Part shown: piece by piece, positions 15,907 to 24,065 of the stretch
Layout: each line of letters begins with the position of its first letter
Numbering within the stretch: the stretch's first letter is position 1
NCBI RefSeq assembly: GCF_003073135.1
Contig: NZ_PGDQ01000009.1
Span: forward strand, 1 to 64,000
Length of the DNA stretch: 64,000 nt
DNA from: Euzebya rosea
Lineage (GTDB): Bacteria; Actinomycetota; Nitriliruptoria; Euzebyales; Euzebyaceae
Reading direction: 5' to 3'
Made by a program: the position numbers and the translations under genes
Notes under the pieces: model-generated
Database searches by the model: none
What the model saw: only the letters and a program-made list of their open reading frames with translations
What the model was told of the DNA's origin: nothing

Positions 15907-17136
15907 ATGGCGCGGAAGGTGGCCTGTCCGACCTGCAACGGTCGGCTGCCGGCAGGTGCGCCGGGGGAGCGGGTCACCTGCGACTTCTGCGGCAACCACG
16001 TGCGCCTCCAGGGGGACTCCGACCATCCGATGTCGTCCCCGGCGTCGATGGTCCCGCCCGATCGCCGTCCTCCCTCGCCGGAGGACTGGGCTCCCGCAGC
16101 ATCCTCGACGGGGACGCGGGCAGCGTCCTCGTCCGGTCGCGGGGTCAGCCTCGCCGTGGTGGTCGTGGCCGTGCTCCTGCTCGTCGGCGCGGTCGTCGCT
16201 GCCCTCGTCGTGGTGGCGCCGGTGACCGTGCTGGAGGGCAGCAGCGGCCCGTTCGGCGAGGGCGAGCAGGCCCGTGGCGAGCTCCAGGGTGGTGGCGACG
16301 CCGGACGACCCGTGCTGGTGCAACCCGCACCGCCGGGGATCGTGCTGGAGGACCCGGACACCGAGCTGGCCCCCTTCGTGGACATCCGCGAGATCGGCGT
16401 CGACGAGCTCGGGCACGTCTACGTGGGGGAGTTCGCCAGCGGTCGGATCGTGCGCCTCGACACAGCGGGGCAGTACCTGGGCCAGTGGGTCGTGGAGGAC
16501 AGCGCAGCCCCGCTGACGGCGATGGTGGTGGCCCCGGACGGCACGGTCCACGCGCAGCGCGGCATCGACGTCTTCGCCTACGACGGCCCGACCGGCGCCC
16601 TTCGGGGTCCGGTGGAGCTGGCCGGGGGCGGACCGGTGCAGATCCTGCAGGCCGTGGCGACGCGCAACGACGGTGGGGCGGTGCTGCTCGAACGGGTGGG
16701 CACGACCACCGACCTGGTGTGGGTCGACGGCGACGGCAACGAGGTGTCGCGTGTGGACTCCGGCCTGCGGCCGACCGACCGCGTGGACCGGATGGCCACC
16801 GACGCCGCAGGTGTCGTCCTCGCGGTGGGCACCAGCGTCGGCGACGGCGTGCGCAGCGGCCTGTGGGTGTTCGAGGCGGACGGCACCCGCCGGGCGTTCC
16901 TCTCCGGTGAGGGGCTCGGCGCCGGCACCTGGGACCTCGCCCTCGGAATGGCCGTGGATCGCGAGTCACGGCTGGCGGTGTCGACCCTCACCGGGGTGCA
17001 GCTCTACGACGCCGACCTGCGGTACGTCGGGACGTTCTCGCCCGGCGGGATCGCACGGGGGTTGGCGTTCGAGGGGAACCGGCTGTGGGGGATCGTCGAC
17101 GACACCGTCCGGGTGTGGGACGACGTCTTCCCCTGA
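15907..17136 (+). CDS. Membrane protein: N-terminal zinc ribbon, one TM helix, external beta-propeller-like domain
   Basis: 409 residues; ATG at 15907 after GAGGACGAGGAG. Residues 1-35 hold a zinc ribbon (CPTC...CDFC). After a Pro/Ser-rich linker, a single hydrophobic helix (about 79-103, SLAVVVVAVLLLVGAVVAAL) leads to a long domain with repeated NHL/SMP-30-like blades, for example IGVDELGHVYVGEF and MVVAPDGTVHAQRG, predicted outside the cell. The cytosolic ribbon, TM and extracellular sensor layout suggests a transmembrane sensor or scaffold. It is divergent from the SARP-LuxR unit, which might regulate or be regulated by it. No named family is recognised for the fusion. Confidence 0.65.
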   Translation: MARKVACPTCNGRLPAGAPGERVTCDFCGNHVRLQGDSDHPMSSPASMVPPDRRPPSPEDWAPAASSTGTRAASSSGRGVSLAVVVVAVLLLVGAVVAALVVVAPVTVLEGSSGPFGEGEQARGELQGGGDAGRPVLVQPAPPGIVLEDPDTELAPFVDIREIGVDELGHVYVGEFASGRIVRLDTAGQYLGQWVVEDSAAPLTAMVVAPDGTVHAQRGIDVFAYDGPTGALRGPVELAGGGPVQILQAVATRNDGGAVLLERVGTTTDLVWVDGDGNEVSRVDSGLRPTDRVDRMATDAAGVVLAVGTSVGDGVRSGLWVFEADGTRRAFLSGEGLGAGTWDLALGMAVDRESRLAVSTLTGVQLYDADLRYVGTFSPGGIARGLAFEGNRLWGIVDDTVRVWDDVFP

Positions 17137-17184
17137 GTCCCCGGTGGCAGACCTGGGTCGTGCGCGGCCGGTGGCCCGCGCGGG

Positions 17185-17871
17185 TCAGCTGCTGGGCTGC
17201 AGGTGCTTCATGGCCTCGCGGATCACCAGCGGGGCGAAGGCCTGCTCGTTGGCGGCGACGAACCGCTTGACCGCGGTGGGGTCGGTGCGGCCGTACTGCC
17301 GCAGGGACCACCCGATCGCCTTGCGGATGAAGAAGTCGGTGTCGGCGGACCGCTGGAGGGCGTAGGTGAACAACCGCTCGACGTCGGTGTCCTCCTTGGC
17401 TGCCAGCTGGTGCAGCAGGGCCGTGCGGACGACCCACACGTTGTCGGCCTTCACCCAGGTGTCCATGGTCTCGACGGTGCCCTGGGCACGGACGAACGGG
17501 CCGATGACCCCGGCGGCCAACCCGTCGACGGTGTCCCACCAGGCCTTGGTGACCACCAGCTCGCGACCCAGGTCCAGGAAGGACGCGTCGAGCCGACGGT
17601 AGTGCTTGCGCATGTAGTCGACGGCGAAGTACTGGAACTCGCGCTCGTTGCGGCCCCAGCAGTCCTTGACCACCTTGATCAGGTAGTGGTGCTCGGGACG
17701 TCCGGGCCCCCGGCCGGCGACATCGCGGTCCAGCGCACGGCGCTGGACGGCCTTGATCCCGAAGAAGGGGAACTGGTCGCGCATGTAGGCCGACATCTCC
17801 GACGCCTGCTTGTCGTCGGCGTTGGCCTTGTATGCGTCCGACAGGGCGGTTACGAGTTCGGCAGGGTTCAT
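17185..17871 (-). CDS. AlkD-like DNA alkylation repair protein
   Basis: 228 residues from ATG at 17871; an upstream ATG at 17946 would overlap the divergent gene's start and adds a low-complexity tail. HEAT-like helical repeats carry the AlkD signature TKAWWDTVDGLA (Trp and Asp lining the lesion site) and an Arg-containing FIRKAIGWSLRQYG near the end, as in AlkC/AlkD glycosylases that excise N3- and N7-alkylpurines without base flipping. Length fits AlkD (about 235 residues). It lies about 8 kb from the Ada/AlkA-ogt operon, giving the region a second alkylation-repair activity. Confidence 0.85.
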   Translation of the reverse strand: MNPAELVTALSDAYKANADDKQASEMSAYMRDQFPFFGIKAVQRRALDRDVAGRGPGRPEHHYLIKVVKDCWGRNEREFQYFAVDYMRKHYRRLDASFLDLGRELVVTKAWWDTVDGLAAGVIGPFVRAQGTVETMDTWVKADNVWVVRTALLHQLAAKEDTDVERLFTYALQRSADTDFFIRKAIGWSLRQYGRTDPTAVKRFVAANEQAFAPLVIREAMKHLQPSS

Positions 17872-17944
17872 GGCGTCAGCGGACGGTACCGCACCTGACG
17901 TCCGTTCGCCGATCGAGGGCCTGCGGGGGTTAGGCTGCTCGGCC

Positions 17945-18418
17945 ATGAGCGATCGTCGTCGGCTGCTGGTCATGCGTCATGCGCATGCCGAACCGGGACA
18001 CCTCGGACGAGCCGACCACGAACGGTCGCTCAGCCCGTTCGGCGCCTCGACGGCCGAGGCACGGGCCGGGCTCGTGGCCGAGCTGGCACCGACCGACGTG
18101 CTGTGCTCCTCCGCGCTGCGCACGGTCCAGACCCTGCAGGCCCTCCAGCTTGCCGACGGGGTGCGGGTCGCCGTCGAGGACGGCATCTACGAAGCCAGCG
18201 CGCAGACGCTCATCAACCGGCTCGCCACCGTCCCTCCCGACGCCCGCACGGTCCTGGTCGTCGGGCACCTGCCGGCCGTCGGCCACCTGGTGGAAGGGCT
18301 GATGGGCGAGCCGTTCGTCCACGCCTTCCAGCCGGCGGCGATCGCCGTGCTGGACATCGACTGCGCCTGGGCCGAGATCGTCGCGGACTGCGCGCGCCTG
18401 TCGGCGTTCCACGACTGA
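17945..18418 (+). CDS. SixA-type histidine phosphatase family protein
   Basis: 157 residues; ATG at 17945 with TAGGCT 8 nt upstream and no SD (probably leaderless). The RHG motif LLVMRHAHAE is at the N-terminus and the second catalytic His is in VVGHLPAVGHLV. The short length and lack of extra domains match SixA-like phosphohistidine phosphatases, which dephosphorylate signalling phosphotransfer proteins in E. coli. In actinobacteria the physiological substrate is generally unknown. Divergent from alkD-like and convergent with the sugar kinase. Confidence 0.87.
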   Translation: MSDRRRLLVMRHAHAEPGHLGRADHERSLSPFGASTAEARAGLVAELAPTDVLCSSALRTVQTLQALQLADGVRVAVEDGIYEASAQTLINRLATVPPDARTVLVVGHLPAVGHLVEGLMGEPFVHAFQPAAIAVLDIDCAWAEIVADCARLSAFHD

Positions 18419-18439
18419 GTGCACTGGCGAGGGCCGGCG

Positions 18440-19330
18440 TCAGCCACGCCCCGGGCCGGGACGACCGACCGCACGTCCGGCCGCCACGATGGCCTCGTCG
18501 AGCTGGGCCTCCAGGGGATGACCAGCCACCCTGGCGGTCAGGAGGCCAGCCACCAACGCGTCGCCGGCACCCACGGGGTCGATGGCGCCGGTCACCGCCA
18601 CGGCGCTGCGTCGGCGCACCGTGTGCCCGTCGGACCACACCACGCCGGCCGCTCCCCGGCTGACCAGCACCTCACCCGTGCGTGCCCCCAGGCGCGTCGC
18701 CGCCTGCTCGACGTCGTCGCACCCGGCCAGGATGCGGGCCTCCTCGGCGTTGGGGGTCAGCAGGATGCGCGGCGGCAGCATGGTCAGGAACGCCTCGGCA
18801 CCCAGCTCGCGCAGCGGGGCAGCCGACGCCGGATCGACGCTGACGGGGACCCCCACCTCCCGGGCCCGGTGCATGGCGTGCAGGCCGGCCGGGCGGGTCC
18901 GGGGTGACAGCAGGGCGTAGCCGCTGACGTGCACGTGGGCGGCGTCGTCGAGCCAGCCCGGCTGCAGGTCGCCCGGGCCGAGGTGGGCGCTGGCCCCGCG
19001 GTCGGTCAACATGTCGCGGTCATCCGCACCGACCAGCGCGACGACCGTGCCGGTGGGGTGGTCGGGATCGCGAACGACGTGGGCCTCGACGCCGTGGCGG
19101 TCGAGGGCGTCGATGAGGAAGGTCGCGGCCACGTCGTCGCCGACCCGGGCGACCAGCCGTGCACGACCACCGATGTCGGCGATCGCACGGGCGACGTTGG
19201 CGGCCGCCCCACCGCTGCGCCAGCGGATCGTCGACGCCGTGTCGCTGCCGGGCTGGACGTCCTCCAGGGGACGGACGACCACGTCGACCAGCGCGTCGCC
19301 GACCACGACGACGGTGGCCGGTCGGGTCAT
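18440..19330 (-). CDS. psuK: PfkB-family carbohydrate kinase, probable pseudouridine kinase
   Basis: 296 residues, ATG at 19330. Ribokinase-fold signatures: [19 protein letters not shown] near the N-terminus and the catalytic-base motif [15 protein letters not shown] (Asp) near the C-terminus. The start codon overlaps the psuG stop (ATGA), so the two genes are translationally coupled. In the known pathway, PsuK phosphorylates pseudouridine to pseudouridine 5'-phosphate, which PsuG splits to uracil and ribose 5-phosphate. The specific call therefore rests on context; the sequence alone says only PfkB family. Confidence 0.82.
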   Translation of the reverse strand: MTRPATVVVVGDALVDVVVRPLEDVQPGSDTASTIRWRSGGAAANVARAIADIGGRARLVARVGDDVAATFLIDALDRHGVEAHVVRDPDHPTGTVVALVGADDRDMLTDRGASAHLGPGDLQPGWLDDAAHVHVSGYALLSPRTRPAGLHAMHRAREVGVPVSVDPASAAPLRELGAEAFLTMLPPRILLTPNAEEARILAGCDDVEQAATRLGARTGEVLVSRGAAGVVWSDGHTVRRRSAVAVTGAIDPVGAGDALVAGLLTARVAGHPLEAQLDEAIVAAGRAVGRPGPGRG

Positions 19331-20259
19331 GCCGGGCGACTCGTCGCGCGGGCCACGGCGATGTCGGCGGCGAGGGCGGCGTTGCGTTCGACCACGCGGA
19401 TGTTGACCCGCAGGCTCTCTCCGCCCGTCGCGGTGTGGAAGTGGTCCAGCAGGAACGGGGTGACCTGCTTGCCGCGGATCCGACGGGACTGCAGCAGGGC
19501 CAGGCCCGAGTGCAGCACCCGGTCGTGCATCGTCGGATCGAGCTGTTCGTCCTTGGGTATGGGGTTGGCCACGACGACGGCGCGGTCGTCCAGGCCCAAG
19601 CCCGCCATGCGGTCCATGACCGCCACCACGTCCTCGGCGGTGTCGACCCGCCAGTCCAGCGGTTCCCTGGAGGAGTGCAGGTAGAACCCGGGGAAGGCGT
19701 CGGTGCCGAAGCCGAGCACGGGCACCCCGAGGGACTCGAGCCGTTCGAGGGTCGCAGCGACGTCGAGGACGGACTTGACTCCCGCGCAGACGACCGCCAT
19801 CGGGGTGCCGGCCAGCGCGGAGAGGTCTGCGGACTCGTCCCACGAGTCGCGGGCCTCGCGGTGCACCCCACCGAGGCCACCCGTGGCGAAGACGCTGATG
19901 CCGGCCAAGGCCGCCAGGTGGGCCGTCGAGGCGACCGTCGTCGCGCCCGTCCTGCCGAGCGCCGAGGCGACGCCGAGGTCTCGGATGGAGAGCTTCGCGA
20001 CCTCGTCGTCGGTGGCGATGCGCTCCAGCGCCGCCGGATCCAGGCCGATCCGCGGCTGGCCGTCGACCACGGCGATGGTGGCCGGGACCGCGCCGGCCTT
20101 CCGCACGATCGCCTCGAGCTCCCTCGCAACGGACAGGTTCTGCCCTCGCGGCAGGCCGTGGGCGATGAGCGTGGACTCCAGGGCCACCACGCCGACGCCG
20201 TCGGCCAGCGCCTGCTGGACCTCGTCGCTGACGAGGACCGGTTGGGGCACGGCGGTCAT
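19327..20259 (-). CDS. psuG: Pseudouridine-5'-phosphate glycosidase
   Basis: 310 residues; ATG at 20259 with AAGGAG about 10 nt upstream. Strong family signatures: [45 protein letters not shown] and [11 protein letters not shown]. The enzyme reversibly cleaves the C-C glycosidic bond of pseudouridine 5'-phosphate, releasing uracil and ribose 5-phosphate, with a Mn2+ cofactor. First gene of the two-gene operon psuG-psuK; no pseudouridine transporter or PsuR-like regulator adjoins it. Confidence 0.95.
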   Translation of the reverse strand: MTAVPQPVLVSDEVQQALADGVGVVALESTLIAHGLPRGQNLSVARELEAIVRKAGAVPATIAVVDGQPRIGLDPAALERIATDDEVAKLSIRDLGVASALGRTGATTVASTAHLAALAGISVFATGGLGGVHREARDSWDESADLSALAGTPMAVVCAGVKSVLDVAATLERLESLGVPVLGFGTDAFPGFYLHSSREPLDWRVDTAEDVVAVMDRMAGLGLDDRAVVVANPIPKDEQLDPTMHDRVLHSGLALLQSRRIRGKQVTPFLLDHFHTATGGESLRVNIRVVERNAALAADIAVARATSRPA

Positions 20260-20385
20260 GTGCAGGCTTCTCCTTGGAGGGGGGTCGAGCGTCGCCACAC
20301 TAGAGCCGGACCGGCCGGGATGCCGGGTGGTCCGCACGACGGCGCCGAGTCGATCGATCGCGTCGGCCGGCACTACACTCGGCGG

Positions 20386-20482
20386 CACGCCGGGGGAGCC
20401 AACGGCTGAGAGTGCACCGTCCGACCGGGACGCGAAGCAGACCCCACGAACCTGATCCGGTTAGCACCGGCGAAGGGAGCGC
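20386..20482 (+). promoter_or_regulatory. TPP riboswitch (THI element)
   Basis: Contains the TPP aptamer signatures in order: GGGGAGCC, GGCTGAGAG, then GAACCTGATCCGGTTAGCAC and the closing GCGAAGGGAG. A TACACT -10 box at 20374-20379 puts the transcript start at about the aptamer's first base. The 3' strand of the aptamer (AAGGGAG) is also the SD of the downstream gene 10 nt away, so TPP binding should block translation initiation. Confidence 0.95.
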
Positions 20483-20488
20483 GAACCA

Positions 20489-21925
20489 ATGGTGGCAACT
20501 GCATTCGGCGTCGGGATCGTCGTCGTGACCCTGATCGCCTTCGTCGTCCTCGGGCTGCGGGCCGGTCGAGACACCGACCTCGACGAGTGGACGACCGCAC
20601 GCAACAGCCAGACCGGCCCGACGCTGGGGTTGTCGTTCCTGGCCGCAGGCATGGGGGCCTGGATCCTCTTCGCCCCGCCCGAGGTGGGTGCGGGGGTGGG
20701 CCTGGTCGGCCTGATCGGCTACGCCGTGGGCGGGGCGCTGCCGGTGATCCTGTTCGCGGCGCTCGGGCGTCGCATCCGGGCGGCCGTGCCGCTGGGGCAG
20801 TCGCTGGGGCAGTTCGCCCGTTTGCGGTACGGCCGCCCCTTCGCCGTGTGGGTCTTCGTCGTGTCGGTGGCCTACATGTTCCTCTTCGTCACCGCTGAGC
20901 TGACGGCGGTCGCGGGGGTCACCGGCATCGTCGCCGGCGTCGACGCCCGGTTCACCGTCGTGGCGGTTGCCCTGGCCACGCTGGCCTACACCTCCGTGGG
21001 TGGGTTGCGGGCGTCCCTGGTCACCGACCGCTGGCAGGCAGGCCTGATCGTGGCGCTGCTCGGGGTCGGGTTCGTCGCGGCCCTGTCGACGCTGTCCTCG
21101 CCCGGGGAGGCCATCACCGGCAGCGGACTGCTCGGCGTCGACCGGATCGGCATCGAGGTCGCCCTGACCCTGACCATCGCGGTCACCGCAGCCAACATGT
21201 TCCACCAGGGCTACTGGCAGCGGGTGTGGGCGGCGAGGGACGAAGCGGCGCTGCGTCGTGGCGCGTGGCTCGGTGCTGGGCTGACCGTGCCCGTCATCGT
21301 GCTGGTCGGGCTGTTCGGCATCGTCGCCGCAGGCTCGGGGCAGGGCCTCGACGTGTCGCCGGTGCCGTTCTTCGCGATGACCACCGGTCTGCCGGCCGTC
21401 ATCGGCGGGCTGGTCGTGGTGCTCGGGGTGGCGCTCGTCGCGTCGTCGGTGGACACCCTCGAGACGGGACTGTTCTCGCTCGTGGGTGCCGAGGTGCCGG
21501 GCATGACGCTGCGCGGCGCACGCCTGGTCACGGTCGCCGTGATGGTCCCCGCGGTCGTCGTGGCGTTCCAGGGCTTCAGCGTGCTGCGGCTGTTCCTCAT
21601 CGCCGACCTGCTGTGCGCGGGGGTCGTCGTCCCGCTGCTGGCCGGCCTGTGGTCCCGCGCCACCTCCGCAGGAGCCATCAGCGGTGCGGTCGCCGGCCTC
21701 GTCGGTGCCGTCCTCGGCGGCACGCTGACCACGGGGTCGCTGGCCGAGGGGTTCGAGCTGGCCACCATCCCCGGTGCCTCGCCGACCCTCCCCCCGTTCG
21801 CCGGGGCCCTCATCTGCTCCGCGGTCGTCACGGTGCTCGTGTCGTTGGCCGGTCGCCGCGAGGTCGTGCTGGACGACATCTCCGAGGGCCTGGTCGCCGT
21901 CGACCGCGAGGCCGTCGGCGCCTGA
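20489..21925 (+). CDS. Sodium:solute symporter family transporter under TPP-riboswitch control (ThiV-like candidate)
   Basis: 478 residues, multi-spanning (about 13 hydrophobic helices), with SSS-family features such as the WQAGLIVALLGVG region and MFHQGYWQRVWAARDE. It is alone behind a TPP riboswitch, so its substrate is likely thiamine, a thiamine precursor such as HMP, or a related compound. SSS proteins preceded by THI elements have been predicted as HMP transporters (ThiV). No thiamine biosynthetic gene is adjacent. It is divergent from psuG, and the riboswitch occupies the intergenic space. Confidence 0.85.
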   Translation: MVATAFGVGIVVVTLIAFVVLGLRAGRDTDLDEWTTARNSQTGPTLGLSFLAAGMGAWILFAPPEVGAGVGLVGLIGYAVGGALPVILFAALGRRIRAAVPLGQSLGQFARLRYGRPFAVWVFVVSVAYMFLFVTAELTAVAGVTGIVAGVDARFTVVAVALATLAYTSVGGLRASLVTDRWQAGLIVALLGVGFVAALSTLSSPGEAITGSGLLGVDRIGIEVALTLTIAVTAANMFHQGYWQRVWAARDEAALRRGAWLGAGLTVPVIVLVGLFGIVAAGSGQGLDVSPVPFFAMTTGLPAVIGGLVVVLGVALVASSVDTLETGLFSLVGAEVPGMTLRGARLVTVAVMVPAVVVAFQGFSVLRLFLIADLLCAGVVVPLLAGLWSRATSAGAISGAVAGLVGAVLGGTLTTGSLAEGFELATIPGASPTLPPFAGALICSAVVTVLVSLAGRREVVLDDISEGLVAVDREAVGA

Positions 21926-21990
21926 GCTGCCCCATGGGACCGGGCTCGTCCGGAGCCCGGCCCGATCCGTCCCGTCGGGTCGCTCGCCCC

Positions 21991-22154
21991 GATTGGCAGT
22001 CGCCGACGATTGTGGCGAGGGGTGCACCGGTGCCCCCGTTCCTACGATCGTGGCCGGTCGCCATTCACGGGCGATTGGCACGAGACGACGATTGTGGCGA
22101 GGGGTGCACCGGTGCCCCCGTTCCTACGATCGTCGCTGGACGCCATTCCTCGAG
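21991..22154. repeat. Tandem pair of palindromic intergenic repeats, 82-bp period
   Basis: A 47-bp segment occurs identically at 22005-22051 and 22087-22133. The flanks GATTGGCA (21991, 22073) and CGCCATTC are also repeated at the 82-bp period. Each unit is a long imperfect hairpin: the outer arms GACGATTGTGG and CCTACGATCGT pair with one or two mismatches, and the centre contains the palindrome GCACCGGTGC. The pair fills the gap between the convergent SSS transporter gene and the gene at 22212. It could be a REP-like element or a double bidirectional terminator. Confidence 0.85.
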
Positions 22155-22211
22155 CGGGGTCGGACCCCGCCCCGGGCTGACGCCTGATCGGCGACGGCCC
22201 GGTGCGACTGC

Positions 22212-22700
22212 TCAGGTCGGGAGGTTGCCCTTCGGGCCCTTGGCGCGGGCGCGTTCGACGGCGGCGAACGCCTCGCGCAGCTCCGCGAGCCATTCCTTCT
22301 CGTTGGCGCCGACCAGCCGGACGCACCAGGCCAGTGCGTCGGAGCGAGACCTGGCGATCCCCGCGTCGATGAGGGTGTCCAGCACCCGGCGTTCGGGCAG
22401 GCGGAGCCGCGTCATGGCAGGGGTGGACACGGTCGTGAACAGCGCCGTCGTCGGTCCGCAGCGGGCGCCCCACGACACCGTTCGCTCGAACCGCCCCTCG
22501 GCCCGGCGGGCGATCTGCATGCGGCGTTCCCGCGTCTCCTCGCGGAAGCGGGCGATGCACTGCTCGTCGGGTTCGTCGGCGACCGGGCGCAGCGTGCCGA
22601 TGACCAGGATCTCCTCCCGATCACAGGTCACCTCGACCGCGTCGAACCACCCCGCAGGGATGTCCTGCTGGAGCTGCTCGGCGATCACGTCTCGGTCCAC
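22212..22700 (-). CDS. Hypothetical protein, 162 residues, conserved-looking
   Basis: The GTG at 22700 (VDRDVIAEQLQQ) was chosen because a TACGGT box lies 8 nt upstream and no SD is present; an ATG at 22766 would extend into the hsp20 promoter. The product is acidic/basic mixed with DREEILVIGTL and ARSRSDALAWCVRLV..EKEWLAELREAF, the latter like a ribbon-helix-helix or small alpha-helical domain found in actinobacterial unknowns. No enzyme motif is seen. It is divergent from hsp20. Confidence 0.6.
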   Translation of the reverse strand: MDRDVIAEQLQQDIPAGWFDAVEVTCDREEILVIGTLRPVADEPDEQCIARFREETRERRMQIARRAEGRFERTVSWGARCGPTTALFTTVSTPAMTRLRLPERRVLDTLIDAGIARSRSDALAWCVRLVGANEKEWLAELREAFAAVERARAKGPKGNLPT

Positions 22701-22769
22701 GGGGCGCCACCGTAGCCCGACAACCACCCAGAAATGGGGTTGCACATCCGATCGGTGCGAGTACATTTA

Positions 22770-22790
22770 TCTGCGTCCATAGGACTCAAG
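22770..22790. promoter_or_regulatory. Candidate HspR (HAIR-like) operator upstream of hsp20
   Basis: TCTGCGT, 7 nt, ACTCAAG. The right half matches the HAIR half-site exactly and the left half matches 4 of 7 positions of CTTGAGT. It ends 44 bp upstream of the hsp20 start. The same ACTCAAGTTT block occurs upstream of lon at 2709. Confidence 0.4.
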
Positions 22791-22834
22791 TTTCCTACCA
22801 GCAAGAGTCCCGCTCTCTCGAGGAGGTATGCACC

Positions 22835-23257
22835 ATGTCCATCGTTCGTTGGGACCCGTGGGGTGAGCTGGCCGCCATGCAGCGCGACGTCAGCCGGACC
22901 CTCGCCGGGACCGCCGGCAGCTCCAGCTGGCTGCCGCCTGCCGACATCTTCCGCACCGACGACGCGTTCGTGATCCGCATGGACGTGCCCGGCATGCGTG
23001 AGCCCGACCTGCAGATCGCCGTGGAGGACGGCCAGCTGACCGTCTCGCTCGAGCGGCACGCCGACGAGAAGGTCCAGGACGACCAGTGGATCCGCCGCGA
23101 GCGGTCGGTGGGTCGGTTCGAGCGGAGCTTCTCCCTGCCGGAGGGCGTCGAGCACGAGCAGATCACTGCCAACCTCGACGCGGGCGTGCTCGAGCTGCGG
23201 GTGCCCAAGCCGCGCGAGAAGCAGCCGCACCGCATCCCGATCACCGCGACCGCCTGA
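22835..23257 (+). CDS. hsp20: Hsp20/alpha-crystallin small heat-shock protein
   Basis: 140 residues; ATG at 22835 preceded by a strong SD (GAGGAGG). An N-terminal region starting MSIVRWDPWGELAAMQRDV is followed by the alpha-crystallin domain (about 45-135) with DIFRTDDAFVIRMDVPGM and the conserved LDAGVLELRVPK (A-x-x-x-GVLxLxxPK). It acts as an ATP-independent holdase that keeps denaturing proteins soluble in the cytoplasm. A HAIR-like site upstream, shared with lon, suggests heat-shock regulation. A terminator follows 16 bp downstream of the stop. Confidence 0.96.
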   Translation: MSIVRWDPWGELAAMQRDVSRTLAGTAGSSSWLPPADIFRTDDAFVIRMDVPGMREPDLQIAVEDGQLTVSLERHADEKVQDDQWIRRERSVGRFERSFSLPEGVEHEQITANLDAGVLELRVPKPREKQPHRIPITATA

Positions 23258-23273
23258 TCGGACCCGTTGTCGT

Positions 23274-23300
23274 ACAGCCCCTCCCACCGGGAGGGGCTGT
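23274..23300 (+). terminator. Intrinsic terminator after hsp20
   Basis: Perfect 12-bp stem ACAGCCCCTCCC / GGGAGGGGCTGT with a 3-nt loop (ACC). There is no T-run, but GC-rich actinobacterial terminators often lack one. Confidence 0.8.
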
Positions 23301-23330
23301 CGGCTGTCGGGGCCGGTTACGGTGATCGAC

Positions 23331-23792
23331 ATGGACCACGACGCCCTGATGGCCCTCGCGATCGAGCAGGCCGAGATCGCCCGGACCCACGACGACGTCC
23401 CCGTCGGGGCGGTGGTCGCGCGCGACGGCGAGGTCATCGGTGTCGGCCGCAACCAGCGCGAGCTCGACGGCGACCCGACCGCCCACGCGGAGATCCTGGC
23501 GCTCCGCGACGCCTCCCGGGCCGTCGGGCTGTGGCGCCTCGACGGGTGCGAGCTCGTCGTGACCCTCGAGCCGTGCGCCATGTGCGCCGGCGCGATCGTG
23601 CTGGCCCGCATCGATCGCGTCGTCTACGGCGCCACCGACCCCAAGGCCGGGGCCGTCAGATCGCTGATGGAGATCGCCGACGACCCGAGGCTGAACCATC
23701 GGGCCGAGGTCGTCACCGATGTCAGGGCCGAGCAGTGCGGACGGTTGCTCAAGGACTTCTTCGCCGAACGCCGCCGGCCCCGCACCGGCTGA
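23331..23792 (+). CDS. tadA: tRNA-specific adenosine deaminase
   Basis: 153 residues from ATG at 23331, with TACGGT exactly 7 nt upstream and no SD (leaderless); the in-frame GTG at 23322 lies inside that box. The zinc deaminase motifs are intact: HAEI (His ligand and catalytic Glu) and PCAMCAGA (two Cys ligands). TadA converts A34 to inosine in the anticodon of tRNA-Arg(ACG), and that very tRNA is encoded at 11413. The gene is followed by a tRNA-Ser gene. Confidence 0.96.
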   Translation: MDHDALMALAIEQAEIARTHDDVPVGAVVARDGEVIGVGRNQRELDGDPTAHAEILALRDASRAVGLWRLDGCELVVTLEPCAMCAGAIVLARIDRVVYGATDPKAGAVRSLMEIADDPRLNHRAEVVTDVRAEQCGRLLKDFFAERRRPRTG

Positions 23793-23868
23793 CCGCGGCG
23801 GTGTGCGCGGTCTCGGGGGCAGCGGGTATCATCTCCGATCCCCGTGCCTCGCGGCCGGGGGACAACCT

Positions 23869-23957
23869 GGTGGAGTCGCATAGTCCGGCCGAGTGCGCGC
23901 GCCTCGAAAGCGCGTAGGGGTTCACGCTCCTCGAGGGTTCGAATCCCTCCTCCACCA
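23869..23957 (+). tRNA. tRNA-Ser (anticodon CGA)
   Basis: Acceptor GGTGGAG/CTCCACC, anticodon stem CGCGC/GCGCG with loop CTCGAAA (CGA), a long class II variable arm (about 23915-23934) and T-arm GAGGG-TTCGAAT-CCCTC. The discriminator position reads A, and CCA is not encoded. 89 nt. Confidence 0.94.
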
Positions 23958-24065
23958 CTCCCATCCCTCCACGACACGCCACGCCGGCCTTCTGTCGTGC
24001 GCCGTTCGGCCTCCCCACCTCCGCTGTCGTCCTGCGGATCCACGCGGCGGACTACCATGTGCGCG

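Noticed and set aside
23322-23330. Upstream GTG as the tadA start
   Set aside because: It lies inside the TACGGT -10 box, and the ATG 9 bp later has the 7-nt spacing seen at other leaderless genes.
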